Position numbers and translations under genes: made by a program
Shown: one piece after another, positions 8,789 to 17,316 of the stretch
Layout of the letters: every line of letters starts with the position of its first letter
Position numbering within the stretch: the stretch's first letter is position 1
DNA from: Rhodanobacter spathiphylli B39
GTDB taxonomy: Bacteria > Pseudomonadota > Gammaproteobacteria > Xanthomonadales > Rhodanobacteraceae
Length of the DNA stretch: 64,000 bases
Direction: 5' to 3'
Assembly (NCBI RefSeq): GCF_000264295.1
Contig: NZ_AJXT01000008.1
Location: 38,569-102,568 of the forward strand
The notes under the pieces: model-generated
What the model saw: the letters and a program-made list of their open reading frames with translations, nothing else
Databases searched by the model: none
Told to the model about the DNA's origin: nothing

Positions 8789-9973
8789 TCATCCCTGCGA
8801 TGCGGGGATGTCGAACACCTGCCGCAGGTACGCCACGTACTTCTCGTCCTCGCACATGTTCTTGCCGGGCGAGTCGCTGAGTTTGGCCACCGGCTGGCCA
8901 TTGCAGCGGATCATCTTGATCACGATGTTCAGCGGCACCGGGCCCACGTCGTTGGTGAGGTTGGTGCCCACGCCGAACGCCAGCAGGCAGCGGCCGCGGA
9001 AGTGCTCGTACAGCTGCATCACCTTGGGGATGTCCAGCCCGTCGCTGAACACCAGCACCTTGCCGCGGGGGTCGACCCGGTTCGCGCAGTAGTGCGCCAG
9101 CACCTTGTCGCCCCAGGCGAACGGGTCACCGGAATCGTGGCGGGTGCCGTCGAACAGCTTGCAGAAGTACATGTCGAAATCGCGCAGGAACGCGTCCAGC
9201 CCGTACACGTCCGACAGCGCAATGCCGAGGTCGCCCCGGTACTCCTTCGCCCACGCCTCCAGCGCCGCCACCTGCGAATCGCGCAGGCGCGGACCCAATG
9301 CCTGGTGCGCCTGCAGATATTCGTGGGCCAGCGTGCCCAGCGGCGTCAGGTCGAGCTTGCGCGCCAGCCATACGTTGCTGGTGCCGGCCAGCTGGGCGCC
9401 GAGTCCGTCGCGCAGTGCCGTCACCACTTCTTCCTGCCACCTCCGCGAGTAGCGCCGGCGCGTGCCGTAGTCGGCGATCTTGCAACCGCCGTAATCCGGC
9501 GTGTCGCGCAGCAGGGCGATCTTCGCCTGCAGGCGGCGGCGCCCCTCGCCGAGGTCGAGGCCGGCGCTGGTGTTGCGGAAGTACACCTCGTTGACGATCG
9601 CCAGCAGCGGCACCTCGAACAGGATGGTGTGCAGCCACGGCCCGCGGATGCGGATCTCGATCTCGCCGTTGCCCGCGGCAGCCGGTGCGATGTCCACGTA
9701 CTTCTCGTTGAGCTGGAACAGCCCCAGGAAATCGACGAAGTCGCTCTTGATGAAACGCCAGGTACGCAGGTAGTCGAGTTCGTCCGGCGTGAAGCGAAGC
9801 TGGCACAACGTCTTCAGTTCTCCGCGGATCTCGTCGATGTACGGCACCAGGTCGATGCCTGGCGTGCGGCACTTGAAGCGGTACTCGACCTGGGCCGCGG
9901 GGTACTGGTGCAAGACCACCTGCATCATGGAAAACTTGTACAGGTCGGTATCAAGCAGCGATTCGATGATCAT
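8789..9973 (-). CDS. pncB: nicotinate phosphoribosyltransferase
   Basis: A 394-residue cytoplasmic enzyme of normal length. Family motifs run in order: [15 protein letters not shown] at the start, YFRNTSAG, a GTRRRYS segment, [10 protein letters not shown], the [12 protein letters not shown] segment equivalent to the phosphorylatable-His loop of the E. coli enzyme, then [11 protein letters not shown] and [12 protein letters not shown]. Reaction: nicotinate + PRPP + ATP to nicotinate mononucleotide, the first step of the Preiss-Handler NAD salvage route. No other NAD genes are adjacent. A strong hairpin with a U9 tail lies on the same strand 80 bases upstream of the start, so its expression could be controlled by termination in the leader. 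Confidence 0.96.
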   Translation of the reverse strand: MIIESLLDTDLYKFSMMQVVLHQYPAAQVEYRFKCRTPGIDLVPYIDEIRGELKTLCQLRFTPDELDYLRTWRFIKSDFVDFLGLFQLNEKYVDIAPAAAGNGEIEIRIRGPWLHTILFEVPLLAIVNEVYFRNTSAGLDLGEGRRRLQAKIALLRDTPDYGGCKIADYGTRRRYSRRWQEEVVTALRDGLGAQLAGTSNVWLARKLDLTPLGTLAHEYLQAHQALGPRLRDSQVAALEAWAKEYRGDLGIALSDVYGLDAFLRDFDMYFCKLFDGTRHDSGDPFAWGDKVLAHYCANRVDPRGKVLVFSDGLDIPKVMQLYEHFRGRCLLAFGVGTNLTNDVGPVPLNIVIKMIRCNGQPVAKLSDSPGKNMCEDEKYVAYLRQVFDIPASQG

Positions 9974-10049
9974 CAGAAGCCCAGCGGCAAACGGGAGTGA
10001 TCCATTATCCATGCCGCGCCGGCGCCCACGCGACGGCGCCGGGCCGCGC

Positions 10050-10155
10050 GCAAAAAAAAACCCCATCAGCCAGGGGAGGACTGATGGGGTTTGTCAGGTG
10101 GCATCCAGGGGAGGAAATGCCGACCCCTCAGTGATGCGATGAACCGCCTCACTTT
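10050..10155 (-). ncRNA. candidate small RNA (or pncB leader) with two anti-Shine-Dalgarno loops
   Basis: On the minus strand three hairpins follow in about 105 bases. The first (10152-10131) has paired ends GTGA...TCAC and GCG...CGC around the loop GTTCAT. The second (10121-10100) has stem GGCAT/ATGCC. The third (10092-10058) has a 12-bp stem starting AAACCCCATCAG and ending in a run of nine U. The loops of the second and third both contain the identical 11-mer TCCTCCCCTGG, which is complementary to Shine-Dalgarno sequences (GGGGAGGA). Hairpins with exposed C-rich anti-SD loops plus a terminator are the layout of Xanthomonas sX13 and rhodobacterial CcsR-type regulatory RNAs. Similarity to those is structural and from memory; no alignment was made. 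Alternatively it is an attenuator leader of pncB. Confidence 0.55.
10052..10092 (-). terminator. strong intrinsic terminator of the candidate sRNA
   Basis: A 12-bp perfect stem (10081-10092 with 10058-10069) and an 11-base loop are followed on the minus strand by nine U. No protein gene ends nearby on this strand, so the terminated transcript must be non-coding or a leader. Confidence 0.85.
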
Positions 10156-10321
10156 TTGTCGCCATCACGGCGATACACGGGCTTAGTGTGGACAAGGCCA
10201 CGTGAGTTCAATGTGCATGACGGGATGCGTTCAGCTGGGCGACAGGCTGCCCCGAACCGCGGGCCGGCGCCACGTGGCATCCCTTGTGGTCTACGATCGT
10301 CGCTTCCTGTCGGAGTCCACC

Positions 10322-11131
10322 ATGAAACTGCTGATCACCGGCCTGTTCGCCCTGAGCCTGTTGCTGCCGGCCACGGCCGCCGAGCTGAAGATCGATCTCG
10401 GCCACGGCCCGACCACCTGGCAAAGCGAAGCACTGCTGAAGCGCGGCGACGTGCGCACGATCAGCGTGCCCGAGGACGTGGCCTTCGGCCGGCCGATGCG
10501 CTACCGCGCGCTGCCACTGAATGACCTGCTGCAAGGGCTCGATGCCGGCGACCACCTGCAGTTCGTGGCCAGTGACGGCTTTGCCGCCGAAGTCCCCGCC
10601 GCCCTGTTGCTGAACGGAAAAGGGAGCACGGCCTGGCTGGCGATCGAGGACCCGGCGCAGCCGTGGCCCCGCCTACCCCGCGGCAAGGGCAGCGCAGGGC
10701 CGTTCTACGTGGTCTGGACCCGGCCACAGGCCGCGCATGTCGGCCCGGAACAGTGGCCGTACCAGTTGGCCGCCATCCGCAAGCTGGCCGGGGTCGCCGC
10801 GCGCTTCCCGGCCCTGCAGCCCGACCCGTCGCTGCCCCCCGACAGCCAGGTGCGACAGGGCTTCGTGGTGTTCCAGCGCACCTGTCTGGCCTGCCATACG
10901 CTCAACGGCCAGGGCGACGCGAAACTCGGCCCGGATCTGAACCTGCCGCACAATCCCACCGAATACCTGCGCGCCGACCTGCTGCGCGCCTTCATTCGCG
11001 ATCCGCAGTCGCTCAGGCGGTGGCCACAGGCGAAGATGCCCGGCTTCGACCGCAGCGCGGTCTCCGATGCAGACCTGGATGCCGTGCTGGCCTATCTGCG
11101 GCACATGGCCAGCCGCAAATCCACGCCGTGA
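10322..11131 (+). CDS. periplasmic c-type cytochrome with N-terminal molybdopterin-oxidoreductase-like domain
   Basis: A 269-residue precursor with signal peptide (cleavage near ATAAE, residue 20). The C-terminal part is a class I cytochrome c: heme motif C188-L-A-C191-H192 and a likely axial Met239 in AKMPGF. Residues 21-170 look like the small beta-rich domain seen in sulfite-oxidase-type proteins (RALPLNDLLQGL, VASDGF, FYVVW), but I see no cofactor-binding cysteine. So it may be a fold remnant rather than an enzyme. A periplasmic electron carrier is the safe reading; its partner is unknown. The start is chosen at the ATG directly before the signal peptide. Confidence 0.8.
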   Translation: MKLLITGLFALSLLLPATAAELKIDLGHGPTTWQSEALLKRGDVRTISVPEDVAFGRPMRYRALPLNDLLQGLDAGDHLQFVASDGFAAEVPAALLLNGKGSTAWLAIEDPAQPWPRLPRGKGSAGPFYVVWTRPQAAHVGPEQWPYQLAAIRKLAGVAARFPALQPDPSLPPDSQVRQGFVVFQRTCLACHTLNGQGDAKLGPDLNLPHNPTEYLRADLLRAFIRDPQSLRRWPQAKMPGFDRSAVSDADLDAVLAYLRHMASRKSTP

Positions 11132-11143
11132 CCGCCGTGCGAC

Positions 11144-11527
11144 TCAGCTGCGATCGACGATCCGGCTGATCCGCCCACCGGCGAACTCGAATTCCGACTC
11201 GCCCTGCAGCGTCAGCTCGGCACCTGCGCGCGGACCGTCGGGCACGTCTGCGGCAAATACGCCGCGCCAGGCGATCGTCACCAGCACGGAGGCTGGCCGA
11301 AACTCCCAGGCGGTGATCGTCTGCCTGCGCTCGGCGAACAGCGCTGCACCCTGCTCGGCCAGCTGCCGGAACTCGGTCGTGCCCTGCGTGGCGACGTTGA
11401 GCTGGCCGTCCGCCATGTTCTCGAACAGGACGTCCGGGGTCAGCATGGTCAGCATGCCGTCCACATCGAAACGATTGTAGGCGTCAACGTAGCGCTGGAT
11501 CAGCTCCCGCTTTTCGGCATTGACCAT
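11144..11527 (-). CDS. SnoaL-like / NTF2-superfamily protein
   Basis: A 127-residue protein with the pattern of the SnoaL-like fold: an N-terminal helix (KRELIQRYVDAYNRFDVDGML), the LTPDVLFEN strand, and a C-terminal beta-sheet (TLQGESEFEFAGGRISRIVD). Members of this fold are small pocket proteins, some isomerases or cyclases, many of unknown function. No catalytic residues can be assigned. It has no signal peptide. It lies just downstream of a lipoprotein peptidase gene on the same strand, 25 bases away, and may be co-transcribed with it. Confidence 0.8.
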   Translation of the reverse strand: MVNAEKRELIQRYVDAYNRFDVDGMLTMLTPDVLFENMADGQLNVATQGTTEFRQLAEQGAALFAERRQTITAWEFRPASVLVTIAWRGVFAADVPDGPRAGAELTLQGESEFEFAGGRISRIVDRS

Positions 11528-11551
11528 GGCGACACTCCGGCGATGGGGGCT

Positions 11552-12637
11552 TCAGTCTGCCCCGGAACACGCACCGTTGCACAGATGGCGCAGCGTCTCG
11601 TCGCGTTCGCTCTTCGGCTTGTGCGCCAACTGCCGGACGTCGGCGTAGAAGGCGGGCCAGCTGCGCTCCGATCGCGCGAACAGCGCGGCAAACGCGGGCA
11701 TCCATTGCTCGTACAGGCCGAACGGAAGCAGGCGGGCGTTGTTGATTGGCGCGGCCACCCAGGCGTCATATCGGTGCTCGCCCGGCCATTGGCTGTCGCG
11801 CCACTGCGCATAGCGGACACGGAACGCCGCCAGCTCGCGCCGCTTGCCCGCCTCCATCGTGACCTGGTCGGCACCACTCGCATAGACGTTTTTCAGCCGG
11901 TTGCGCAGGTCGAGCACCAGTCGGGTGAAGCCGTCGTCCATCGCCTGGCGCCCGCCATCCCCGGCCGGCAGTCCGCGCGAGCGGCGCCACTGGCGCAGGC
12001 CTTCCTGCTGCACGAAGCTGGCGAACGATTCGTTGAAGGTCGTGTCGCCCTTCACGTAGACCAGCTGGTGCGCCAGCTCATGGAAGATCGTGCCATCCAG
12101 TTCGTCGTCGTCCCAGCGCAGCATGCTCGACAGGATCGGATCGTCGACCCAGCCCAGGGTCGAATAGGCCGGCACGCCACCGACCCACACATCGTCGCCG
12201 CGGACACGCAACCGGGCCGCATCCTGCTGCGCCGCCGCCTCGCTGAACCAGCCCCGGTAGGCGACACAGCCGGCGATCGGGAAACATTGCGGCACCGCCT
12301 GCACCGAGTAGGGCGGCGTGGCAAACACGTTCCACACCACGTACGGTCGATCCAGCGAAACATAGGTGGTGTAGCTGCGATTGCCGGGCAGCGCGAGTTG
12401 CTCGCTGGCGAACGCCCGCGCCTGCTGCGCCAGGCGCAGCCGCGTGGCCAAGAGCGCGGGTGTGGCCGGATCCGCGATCACCTTGTCCAGCGCACGCCGA
12501 TGGAAAACCAGGCTGCCCTGTCCGTGCGCGGCCTGCGCGTAGTAGCGAAGACTGTTGCAGCCACACGACAGGAGGCTCACCGCAACGACTGCGATGAGCC
12601 TCGGCAACAGCCCGCATGCAGCAACGGCAGGGCGCAT
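11552..12637 (-). CDS. predicted zinc aminopeptidase, lipoprotein (COG4324 type)
   Basis: A 361-residue protein. The N-terminal signal ends in a lipobox (LLSC, Cys about 25), so the enzyme is probably membrane-anchored in the periplasm. The zinc site is visible: HELAHQ (H186, E187, H190) and, further on, FNESFASF with the likely third ligand E203. This is the arrangement of gluzincin-type peptidases. The family is annotated as predicted aminopeptidase, and its substrate is not established. The conserved N-terminal part (SLRYYAQAAHGQ) is typical. It is the first gene of a short leftward unit with the SnoaL-like gene. Confidence 0.85.
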   Translation of the reverse strand: MRPAVAACGLLPRLIAVVAVSLLSCGCNSLRYYAQAAHGQGSLVFHRRALDKVIADPATPALLATRLRLAQQARAFASEQLALPGNRSYTTYVSLDRPYVVWNVFATPPYSVQAVPQCFPIAGCVAYRGWFSEAAAQQDAARLRVRGDDVWVGGVPAYSTLGWVDDPILSSMLRWDDDELDGTIFHELAHQLVYVKGDTTFNESFASFVQQEGLRQWRRSRGLPAGDGGRQAMDDGFTRLVLDLRNRLKNVYASGADQVTMEAGKRRELAAFRVRYAQWRDSQWPGEHRYDAWVAAPINNARLLPFGLYEQWMPAFAALFARSERSWPAFYADVRQLAHKPKSERDETLRHLCNGACSGAD

Positions 12638-12659
12638 TCCCTGCCGCTAGTACCGGGCG

Positions 12660-13172
12660 TCAGTGGCGATCATTGCCACGGTCACGATGGCCGTGGCTGC
12701 CGCCATGCCCGCCTCCGCCGCTGCCATGCGAACGCTGTCCGGAGTCGTGCGAGTCGGAGCCACGCCAACCGGAACCTTGGGAACCCCGGCGATCACCGCC
12801 GTGGTATCCCCTGCCGCCGTCGCCCCGGTGACCGCCATCGGAACGGCCTTGCCAATGCCCGGCGTGACGATCGTAGTCGCGACGTCCACGGTAGTCGTCA
12901 TGCCGGTAGCGCGAACCGCCGTACCAGACGCTGCCCACGCCAACACTGACACCCGGGGAGTAACAGCAGCCGTAGTACCCGCCGCCGTAATAGCCGTTGC
13001 CGTAGTAGCCACCGTAGTAGGACGGCGCCACGTAGGTGGCGCCGCCCTCGCCATAGTAGGCATCGCCGGCGTCACCCGAACCACGCACGTAGCTGTAGCC
13101 CGGATCGTAGTAGCAGCCCGACAGTGTCGCCGCGGCGACCACCATCAGCAGACCGGATAGAACGCGTTTCAT
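12660..13172 (-). CDS. Gly/Tyr/His-rich lipoprotein of unknown function
   Basis: A 170-residue protein with lipobox LSGCY (Cys20). A Tyr/Gly region (GGYYGNGYYGGGYYG, about 58-72) comes first, then an Arg/Asp/Gly/His-rich low-complexity tail to the end. The start is placed at the ATG that immediately precedes the signal sequence and has GGGACAGG in front. The frame is open further upstream but without a signal. Composition suggests a disordered, cell-envelope protein; I do not recognise a domain. Similar low-complexity envelope proteins are common in this order. Confidence 0.72.
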   Translation of the reverse strand: MKRVLSGLLMVVAAATLSGCYYDPGYSYVRGSGDAGDAYYGEGGATYVAPSYYGGYYGNGYYGGGYYGCCYSPGVSVGVGSVWYGGSRYRHDDYRGRRDYDRHAGHWQGRSDGGHRGDGGRGYHGGDRRGSQGSGWRGSDSHDSGQRSHGSGGGGHGGSHGHRDRGNDRH

Positions 13173-13230
13173 GACCTGTCCCCGCTGTGGATGCATCGCC
13201 AGACTGCGGCCGACCGCTTGAACGGGCGCT

Positions 13231-13256
13231 AAAAGCCGGTTGTGCGGAGAACCGGC
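13231..13256 (-). terminator. probable terminator of the histone-like gene
   Basis: On the minus strand GCCGGTT (7 bp) pairs with AACCGGC around an 8-base loop and is followed by TTTT. It lies about 70 bases past the stop of the histone-like gene. Confidence 0.55.
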
Positions 13257-13323
13257 GTTCAACCGCCGGCCATGTCCGTCACCGCGCGCCGGCCATGAAC
13301 CCACCCGACCCGGCAGGTGCAAC

Positions 13324-14118
13324 TCAGCGCTTGCTGCGCTTGGCCTGCTCGCCACGTTGCGGTGCCAGCACGCGACCATCGGAACCCTCGATCTCGCCGG
13401 TCGCCGAAGGGTGCAGGTCGGCATGACCGCCTCCCGGCTGGGCCGGATTGGCGTCCGGCCAGGTCGGCCCCTGGCGCACCCGCTCGTTCTTTGCCTCCAG
13501 CAAGGCCTGGATCTTCGCCACGGCATCTTCCTGGCTGATGTGCTCGATTGGCGCTTCCATCGGCGGCTTGCGGGTGGCAGCCGGCTTCCGCGGCGTGGCC
13601 TTCCGAACGGCAGACACGGCCGCGGGCTTCTTCGCGAGCGGCTTCTTCGCCACAGCTTTCTTCGCGGCAGGTTTCTGCGTGACCGGCTTCCTGGTCACGG
13701 ACTTCGCGCTCGCCGGCTTGCGGGCGGTCGCCTTCTTCGCGACGGGCCTCTTGGAAGCCGCCTTCTTCACCGCGACCTTTCTCACCGGGGCCTTCTTCAC
13801 CGCAGATTTTTTGGCCAGCGCCTTTTTCGCCACGGGCTTCTTCGCGGCCACCTTCCTGGCTGCGGGTTTCTTCACCGCCGCCTTCTTCGCGGCCGGAGCC
13901 TTCTTCGTGACCGGCTTCCTGACCGCCGACTTCCCGGCAAGCGTCTTCTTCGCGACGGCCTTCTTGGTGACGCCCGTCTTCTTGCCCGGAGTCTTCTGCG
14001 CCGCGACCTTGCGGGCGGCCGCCTTGCGTGGAGCTGCCTTGGTGGATGCAGCAGGTTTGCGGGAAGCCGTCTTCCCTGCTGCGGACTTCTTGGCAACCAA
14101 CTTTCTGGACGTGGCCAT
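13324..14118 (-). CDS. histone H1-like Lys/Ala-rich DNA-binding protein
   Basis: A 264-residue protein. Residues 1-190 are almost entirely degenerate K-K-x-A, R-K-P and A-K-K repeats (for example PVTKKAPAAKKAAVKKPAAR), the composition of eukaryotic H1 C-terminal tails and of bacterial AlgP/Hc1-like proteins. From about residue 190 a short ordered segment follows (ISQEDAVAKIQALLEAKNER), then a Pro/Gly-rich end. Known relatives bind DNA non-specifically through the basic tail and affect nucleoid packing and some promoters. The repeats are prone to length change. The target and role here are not determinable. It is probably transcribed alone. Confidence 0.85.
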   Translation of the reverse strand: MATSRKLVAKKSAAGKTASRKPAASTKAAPRKAAARKVAAQKTPGKKTGVTKKAVAKKTLAGKSAVRKPVTKKAPAAKKAAVKKPAARKVAAKKPVAKKALAKKSAVKKAPVRKVAVKKAASKRPVAKKATARKPASAKSVTRKPVTQKPAAKKAVAKKPLAKKPAAVSAVRKATPRKPAATRKPPMEAPIEHISQEDAVAKIQALLEAKNERVRQGPTWPDANPAQPGGGHADLHPSATGEIEGSDGRVLAPQRGEQAKRSKR

Positions 14119-14210
14119 GCGTCAGTTCTCCTGCGGTGATCGATGACGTAGTGCGTGCCAGTATGCACGCCTCGGCCGCGCCGGGCATTTCGCAATGCGG
14201 AAACCGTTCA

Positions 14211-14819
14211 TCATCGGAAGGTCGGTTGCATCAGCGCGTTGAGGAAATGTCCCAGTACGCGAGGGTCGACCAGCAAGGTGAACAACACGCCATAAGCCGC
14301 ACCCCACAGGTGCGCGCTGTGGTTGACGTTGCCCTGCCCGCTCCGGTCCATGTAGATCGAATAGCCGGTGTAGAGCACGGCGTAGACGATCGCGGGCATC
14401 GGGATCACCAGCACGATGATGCGCGACCACGGCGCCAGCAGGACGAAGGAGAACAGCACCGCCGACACCGCACCGGAAGCGCCCAGGCTGCGATAGTTCG
14501 GATTGGCCCGGTTCTTCAGATAGGTCGGCAGGATCGAGACCACCAGGCCACCGATGTAGAACAGTGCAAAACCCAGCGTGCCCAGGCGCGCGGCGAAGAA
14601 ACTCTCCATGGCCCGGCCGAAAAAGAACAGCGTGACCATGTTGAACAGCAGATGCATGGCATCCGCATGCACCACGCCATAGGTCACCAGGCGGTGGTAT
14701 TCGCGCTGACGGGTGATTGCCGGCGGCCACAAGATCAGGTCGTTCATCAGGCGACTGTTGTTGAACGCCATGAACGAGACGATGCAGGTGATGGCGATGA
14801 TGAGCAAGGTGATCAGCAT
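14211..14819 (-). CDS. rhomboid-family intramembrane serine protease
   Basis: A 202-residue protein with six transmembrane segments. The catalytic dyad is visible: Ser115 in SLGASGAVSA and His170 in NHSAHLWGA. The HxxxN loop (HLLFN, H56/N60) supports the oxyanion hole. Known role: cleaves transmembrane helices of substrate proteins within the inner membrane; the substrate is unknown. The start is chosen at MLITLLIIAITC, which begins the first membrane helix; the upstream reading adds an unlikely basic extension. Size and layout match the minimal six-helix bacterial class. Confidence 0.92.
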   Translation of the reverse strand: MLITLLIIAITCIVSFMAFNNSRLMNDLILWPPAITRQREYHRLVTYGVVHADAMHLLFNMVTLFFFGRAMESFFAARLGTLGFALFYIGGLVVSILPTYLKNRANPNYRSLGASGAVSAVLFSFVLLAPWSRIIVLVIPMPAIVYAVLYTGYSIYMDRSGQGNVNHSAHLWGAAYGVLFTLLVDPRVLGHFLNALMQPTFR

Positions 14820-15043
14820 GGACGGTTCCGCGTCGGGCAGCAAAAACACGCATCTTGGGGCCAGCGCCATGGCTTGTCGACTCGATGTGCGGCTCGCCGG
14901 CGGGCGACGGAAAGCTTCCGCCCCGCCATGGCCCATATGCGCCGCGCCTGCACCGACATGACGAATCGTTACTGCCGCCGGGCGCGCCCGCCCGCTATCA
15001 TTCGGCGCTTTACGCGGCGCCTGGCGCCCGATGAACCGACCTG

Positions 15044-15937
15044 ATGAATGCCATGAGCCCGCTCCGCTATCTGCACCTGGACGTCTTTGCGGCCACCGCT
15101 GGCGGTGGCAATCATCTGGGCGTGGTGATCGGGGCGGACACCTGGAGCAGCGCGGCGATGCAGCGCTTCGCCCGCTGGACCGCCCTGGTCGAGACGACCT
15201 TCCTGCTGCCGCCGACCGATCCGAAGGCCAGCTATCGCGTGCGCATTTTCACGCCGCACAAGGAAATCCCGTTCGCCGGCCATCCCAGCATCGGCAGCGC
15301 CCATGCCGTGCTGGCCTGCGGCCTGGCCGAGCCCCGCGACGGGATGCTGTGGCAGGAATGCGGCGCCGGCGTGTTGCCGATCCGCATCGTGGGCCACGGC
15401 GAAACACGCGAGCTGCTGCTGCAATCGCCCGGCGAGCGCGTGCTGTCCACCGGACTGGATGCGCATCCCCTGCTGCCTGCGGCGCTGGCCGGCATCCGCA
15501 CCGGCCTGCTGCCGCCCGCCCTGGTCGACGGCGGCCGGCGCTGGTGGCTGGCCGAGGTCGCCGATGAGGCCAGCTTGCGTGGATGGCAGCCGGAACACGC
15601 CTCGATCCTGGCGCTGGCCCAGGCGAGCGACAGCATGGGCTTGTGCGCATTCGCTCGCGCCGACAGTGGACGGCAACTGGTGGTGCGCGCCTTCCCGGCC
15701 GGCGTGGGCATCGTCGAAGATCCCGCTTCCGGCGCGGCCAACGGCCTGATCGCCGCCTACCTCGCCCACGCCGAACCGCACGGACTGCTGGCTCGCGGCT
15801 ACGAAGTCAGCCAGGGCCGCGAGATCGGCCACGATGCGCGCCTGGTCGTGCACATCGACGCCGAGGCGATCTGGGTGGGCGGCTGCAGCCGTACCGTGGT
15901 CGACGGCAACCTGCACTGGGACACCGCGCTCTCCTAG
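15044..15937 (+). CDS. PhzF-family isomerase/epimerase
   Basis: A 297-residue protein of the PhzF superfamily with two similar diaminopimelate-epimerase-like halves. The conserved glutamate is E50 in LVETTFLL. Other motifs are AGGGNHLGVV near the start, FTPHKEIPFAGHPSIG (about 69-84) and EDPASGAANG (about 227-236) in the second half. PhzF itself isomerises a phenazine precursor. Most homologues, like this one outside a phenazine cluster, have unknown substrates. It converges with a dehydrogenase gene and has no evident operon partners. Confidence 0.9.
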   Translation: MNAMSPLRYLHLDVFAATAGGGNHLGVVIGADTWSSAAMQRFARWTALVETTFLLPPTDPKASYRVRIFTPHKEIPFAGHPSIGSAHAVLACGLAEPRDGMLWQECGAGVLPIRIVGHGETRELLLQSPGERVLSTGLDAHPLLPAALAGIRTGLLPPALVDGGRRWWLAEVADEASLRGWQPEHASILALAQASDSMGLCAFARADSGRQLVVRAFPAGVGIVEDPASGAANGLIAAYLAHAEPHGLLARGYEVSQGREIGHDARLVVHIDAEAIWVGGCSRTVVDGNLHWDTALS

Positions 15938-15950
15938 AGCCGCAGCGTTC

Positions 15951-16832
15951 TCAGCGCTCGTCCAGATGGGCGCGGCGTGCCGCCACCAGAGCCAGTGCCG
16001 ACCAGTCGAGTTCCTCGTCGCCGGCGGCCAGTGCCTCCAGCAGGCTGTCGCGCAACACGCCGGCAAACGGCAGCGGCACCCGCGCCGCATCACCCGCCGC
16101 CAGCGCCAGCCCCACGTCCTTGTAGCCCAGCGGCAGGGTGAACCCGGCCGGCTTGAAGCGCTGCTCGGCAATCAGTCGCCCGTAGCCCTGATACGCGGGC
16201 GCAGCGAACAGCGTGTTCGTCATCACCTCGAGGAAGTCCGCCGCACCCACGCCGTAGGCGCGGGTCAGCGCGGTGGCCTCGGCCATGCTTTCGATGGCGC
16301 TGGCGAGCATGAAGTTGCCCGCGATCTTCGCCACGTTCGCACGCTCCGGCGCACCGCCCATCGGCCACACCCTGCTGCCCATCGCCTGCAGCAGCGGCTG
16401 CACCTTCTCGATCGCCGCGGGAGCACCCGCCGCGAGAATGTTGAGCTTTGCCGCCGCTGCCATGTCCGGCCGGCCGAACACCGGCGCAGCCACGTAGGCC
16501 AGCCCGCGTTCTTCGTGGGCCTGCGCCAGTTCCTGCGCCAGCGCCACCGAGATGGTGGCGTGGTTCACATGCACCATGCCCCGATCCATGGCATCGAGCA
16601 GGGCGTGTTCCAGGAATACCTCGCGCACGGCCTGGTCGTTGGCCAGCATGCTGCAGAGAACGTCGCCCTGGGCGGCGCGATCGGGCGTGCTGGCCACCTT
16701 GGCGCCCAGTGAGGCCAGCGGCGCGCAAGCCGCCCCGGAGCGATTCCACACCGTGACGCTGTGCCCCGCGGCAATCAGGTTGCTGGCCATCGCGCTGCCC
16801 ATGGCACCGAGACCGATGAATCCGACTTTCAT
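15951..16832 (-). CDS. NAD(P)-dependent beta-hydroxyacid dehydrogenase family protein
   Basis: A 293-residue cytoplasmic enzyme. The Rossmann motif GFIGLGAMGSAMASNL opens the protein. The substrate-binding region is normally D-x-S-T-x-S but reads NHATIS here. The catalytic lysine is K169 in AKIAGNFML with N173. These match the 3-hydroxyisobutyrate/glyoxylate-succinic semialdehyde reductase family. The exact substrate is undetermined. A GAGGAAGG ribosome-binding site precedes the chosen ATG. Confidence 0.88.
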   Translation of the reverse strand: MKVGFIGLGAMGSAMASNLIAAGHSVTVWNRSGAACAPLASLGAKVASTPDRAAQGDVLCSMLANDQAVREVFLEHALLDAMDRGMVHVNHATISVALAQELAQAHEERGLAYVAAPVFGRPDMAAAAKLNILAAGAPAAIEKVQPLLQAMGSRVWPMGGAPERANVAKIAGNFMLASAIESMAEATALTRAYGVGAADFLEVMTNTLFAAPAYQGYGRLIAEQRFKPAGFTLPLGYKDVGLALAAGDAARVPLPFAGVLRDSLLEALAAGDEELDWSALALVAARRAHLDER

Positions 16833-16920
16833 GAAACCTTCCTCGACATGAACCAGCGCGCAGTCAAGCACGCGTCGCGTTCAGGTATCGCGAAACGCCG
16901 CGGATCGTCTCGCGCGGCGG

Positions 16921-17316
16921 CTACTGCAGGCCGGGCAGCGCGTCCAGGCAGCGTTGCCGGCACAGGTAGCGCTTGTTCAGTCCGTGGCTGTCGAACAGGT
17001 AGGCCGCGCCGCCGGCGAAGATCTGCCACTGCCGCAACTGCCCCAACATTTTGATCGAACCGCTGTAGCTGCACGGCAGGATCATCGCCTCGTCGTGGAA
17101 GGTTTCGCCATCGACTTCGTCGGCCAGCCGAAAATAGGTCGCCACGTCGGCGCGGGTGAGGGACAGCGAGCTGCACATGTCATGGTCGGGCCGCGACGTG
17201 TCGATCTGCCGCGCCAGCGAAACCACCTCGACCGCATCGTCATGGTGCACCGGCGCGCAGGCGATCAGGGCGATGCCCAGCAGCGACGCCACCACGACCG
17301 TCCGCAACACGCTCAT
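16921..17316 (-). CDS. small lipoprotein, candidate immunity protein
   Basis: A 131-residue protein with lipobox LIACA (Cys20). The mature domain has four cysteines (MCSS, LPCS, YLCRQRC) and no domain I recognise. Its ATG overlaps the stop of the upstream amidase gene by four bases (ATGA), so the two are translationally coupled. A cytoplasmically made peptidoglycan amidase without a signal peptide followed by a periplasm-facing lipoprotein is the usual layout of an antibacterial effector and its immunity protein. That role is inference from arrangement, not from homology. Confidence 0.65.
   Translation of the reverse strand: MSVLRTVVVASLLGIALIACAPVHHDDAVEVVSLARQIDTSRPDHDMCSSLSLTRADVATYFRLADEVDGETFHDEAMILPCSYSGSIKMLGQLRQWQIFAGGAAYLFDSHGLNKRYLCRQRCLDALPGLQ

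Larger units (their letters stand above)
9974..10321. other. 348-base intergenic region holding an RNA element
   Basis: No coding signal is seen. The left half holds the multi-hairpin RNA described separately (10050-10155, minus strand). The right half contains the upstream region of the rightward cytochrome gene and possibly the promoter of the leftward RNA: on the minus strand TTGAAC near 10211 is followed about 18 bases later by ACTAAG, a weak match only. Confidence 0.55.
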
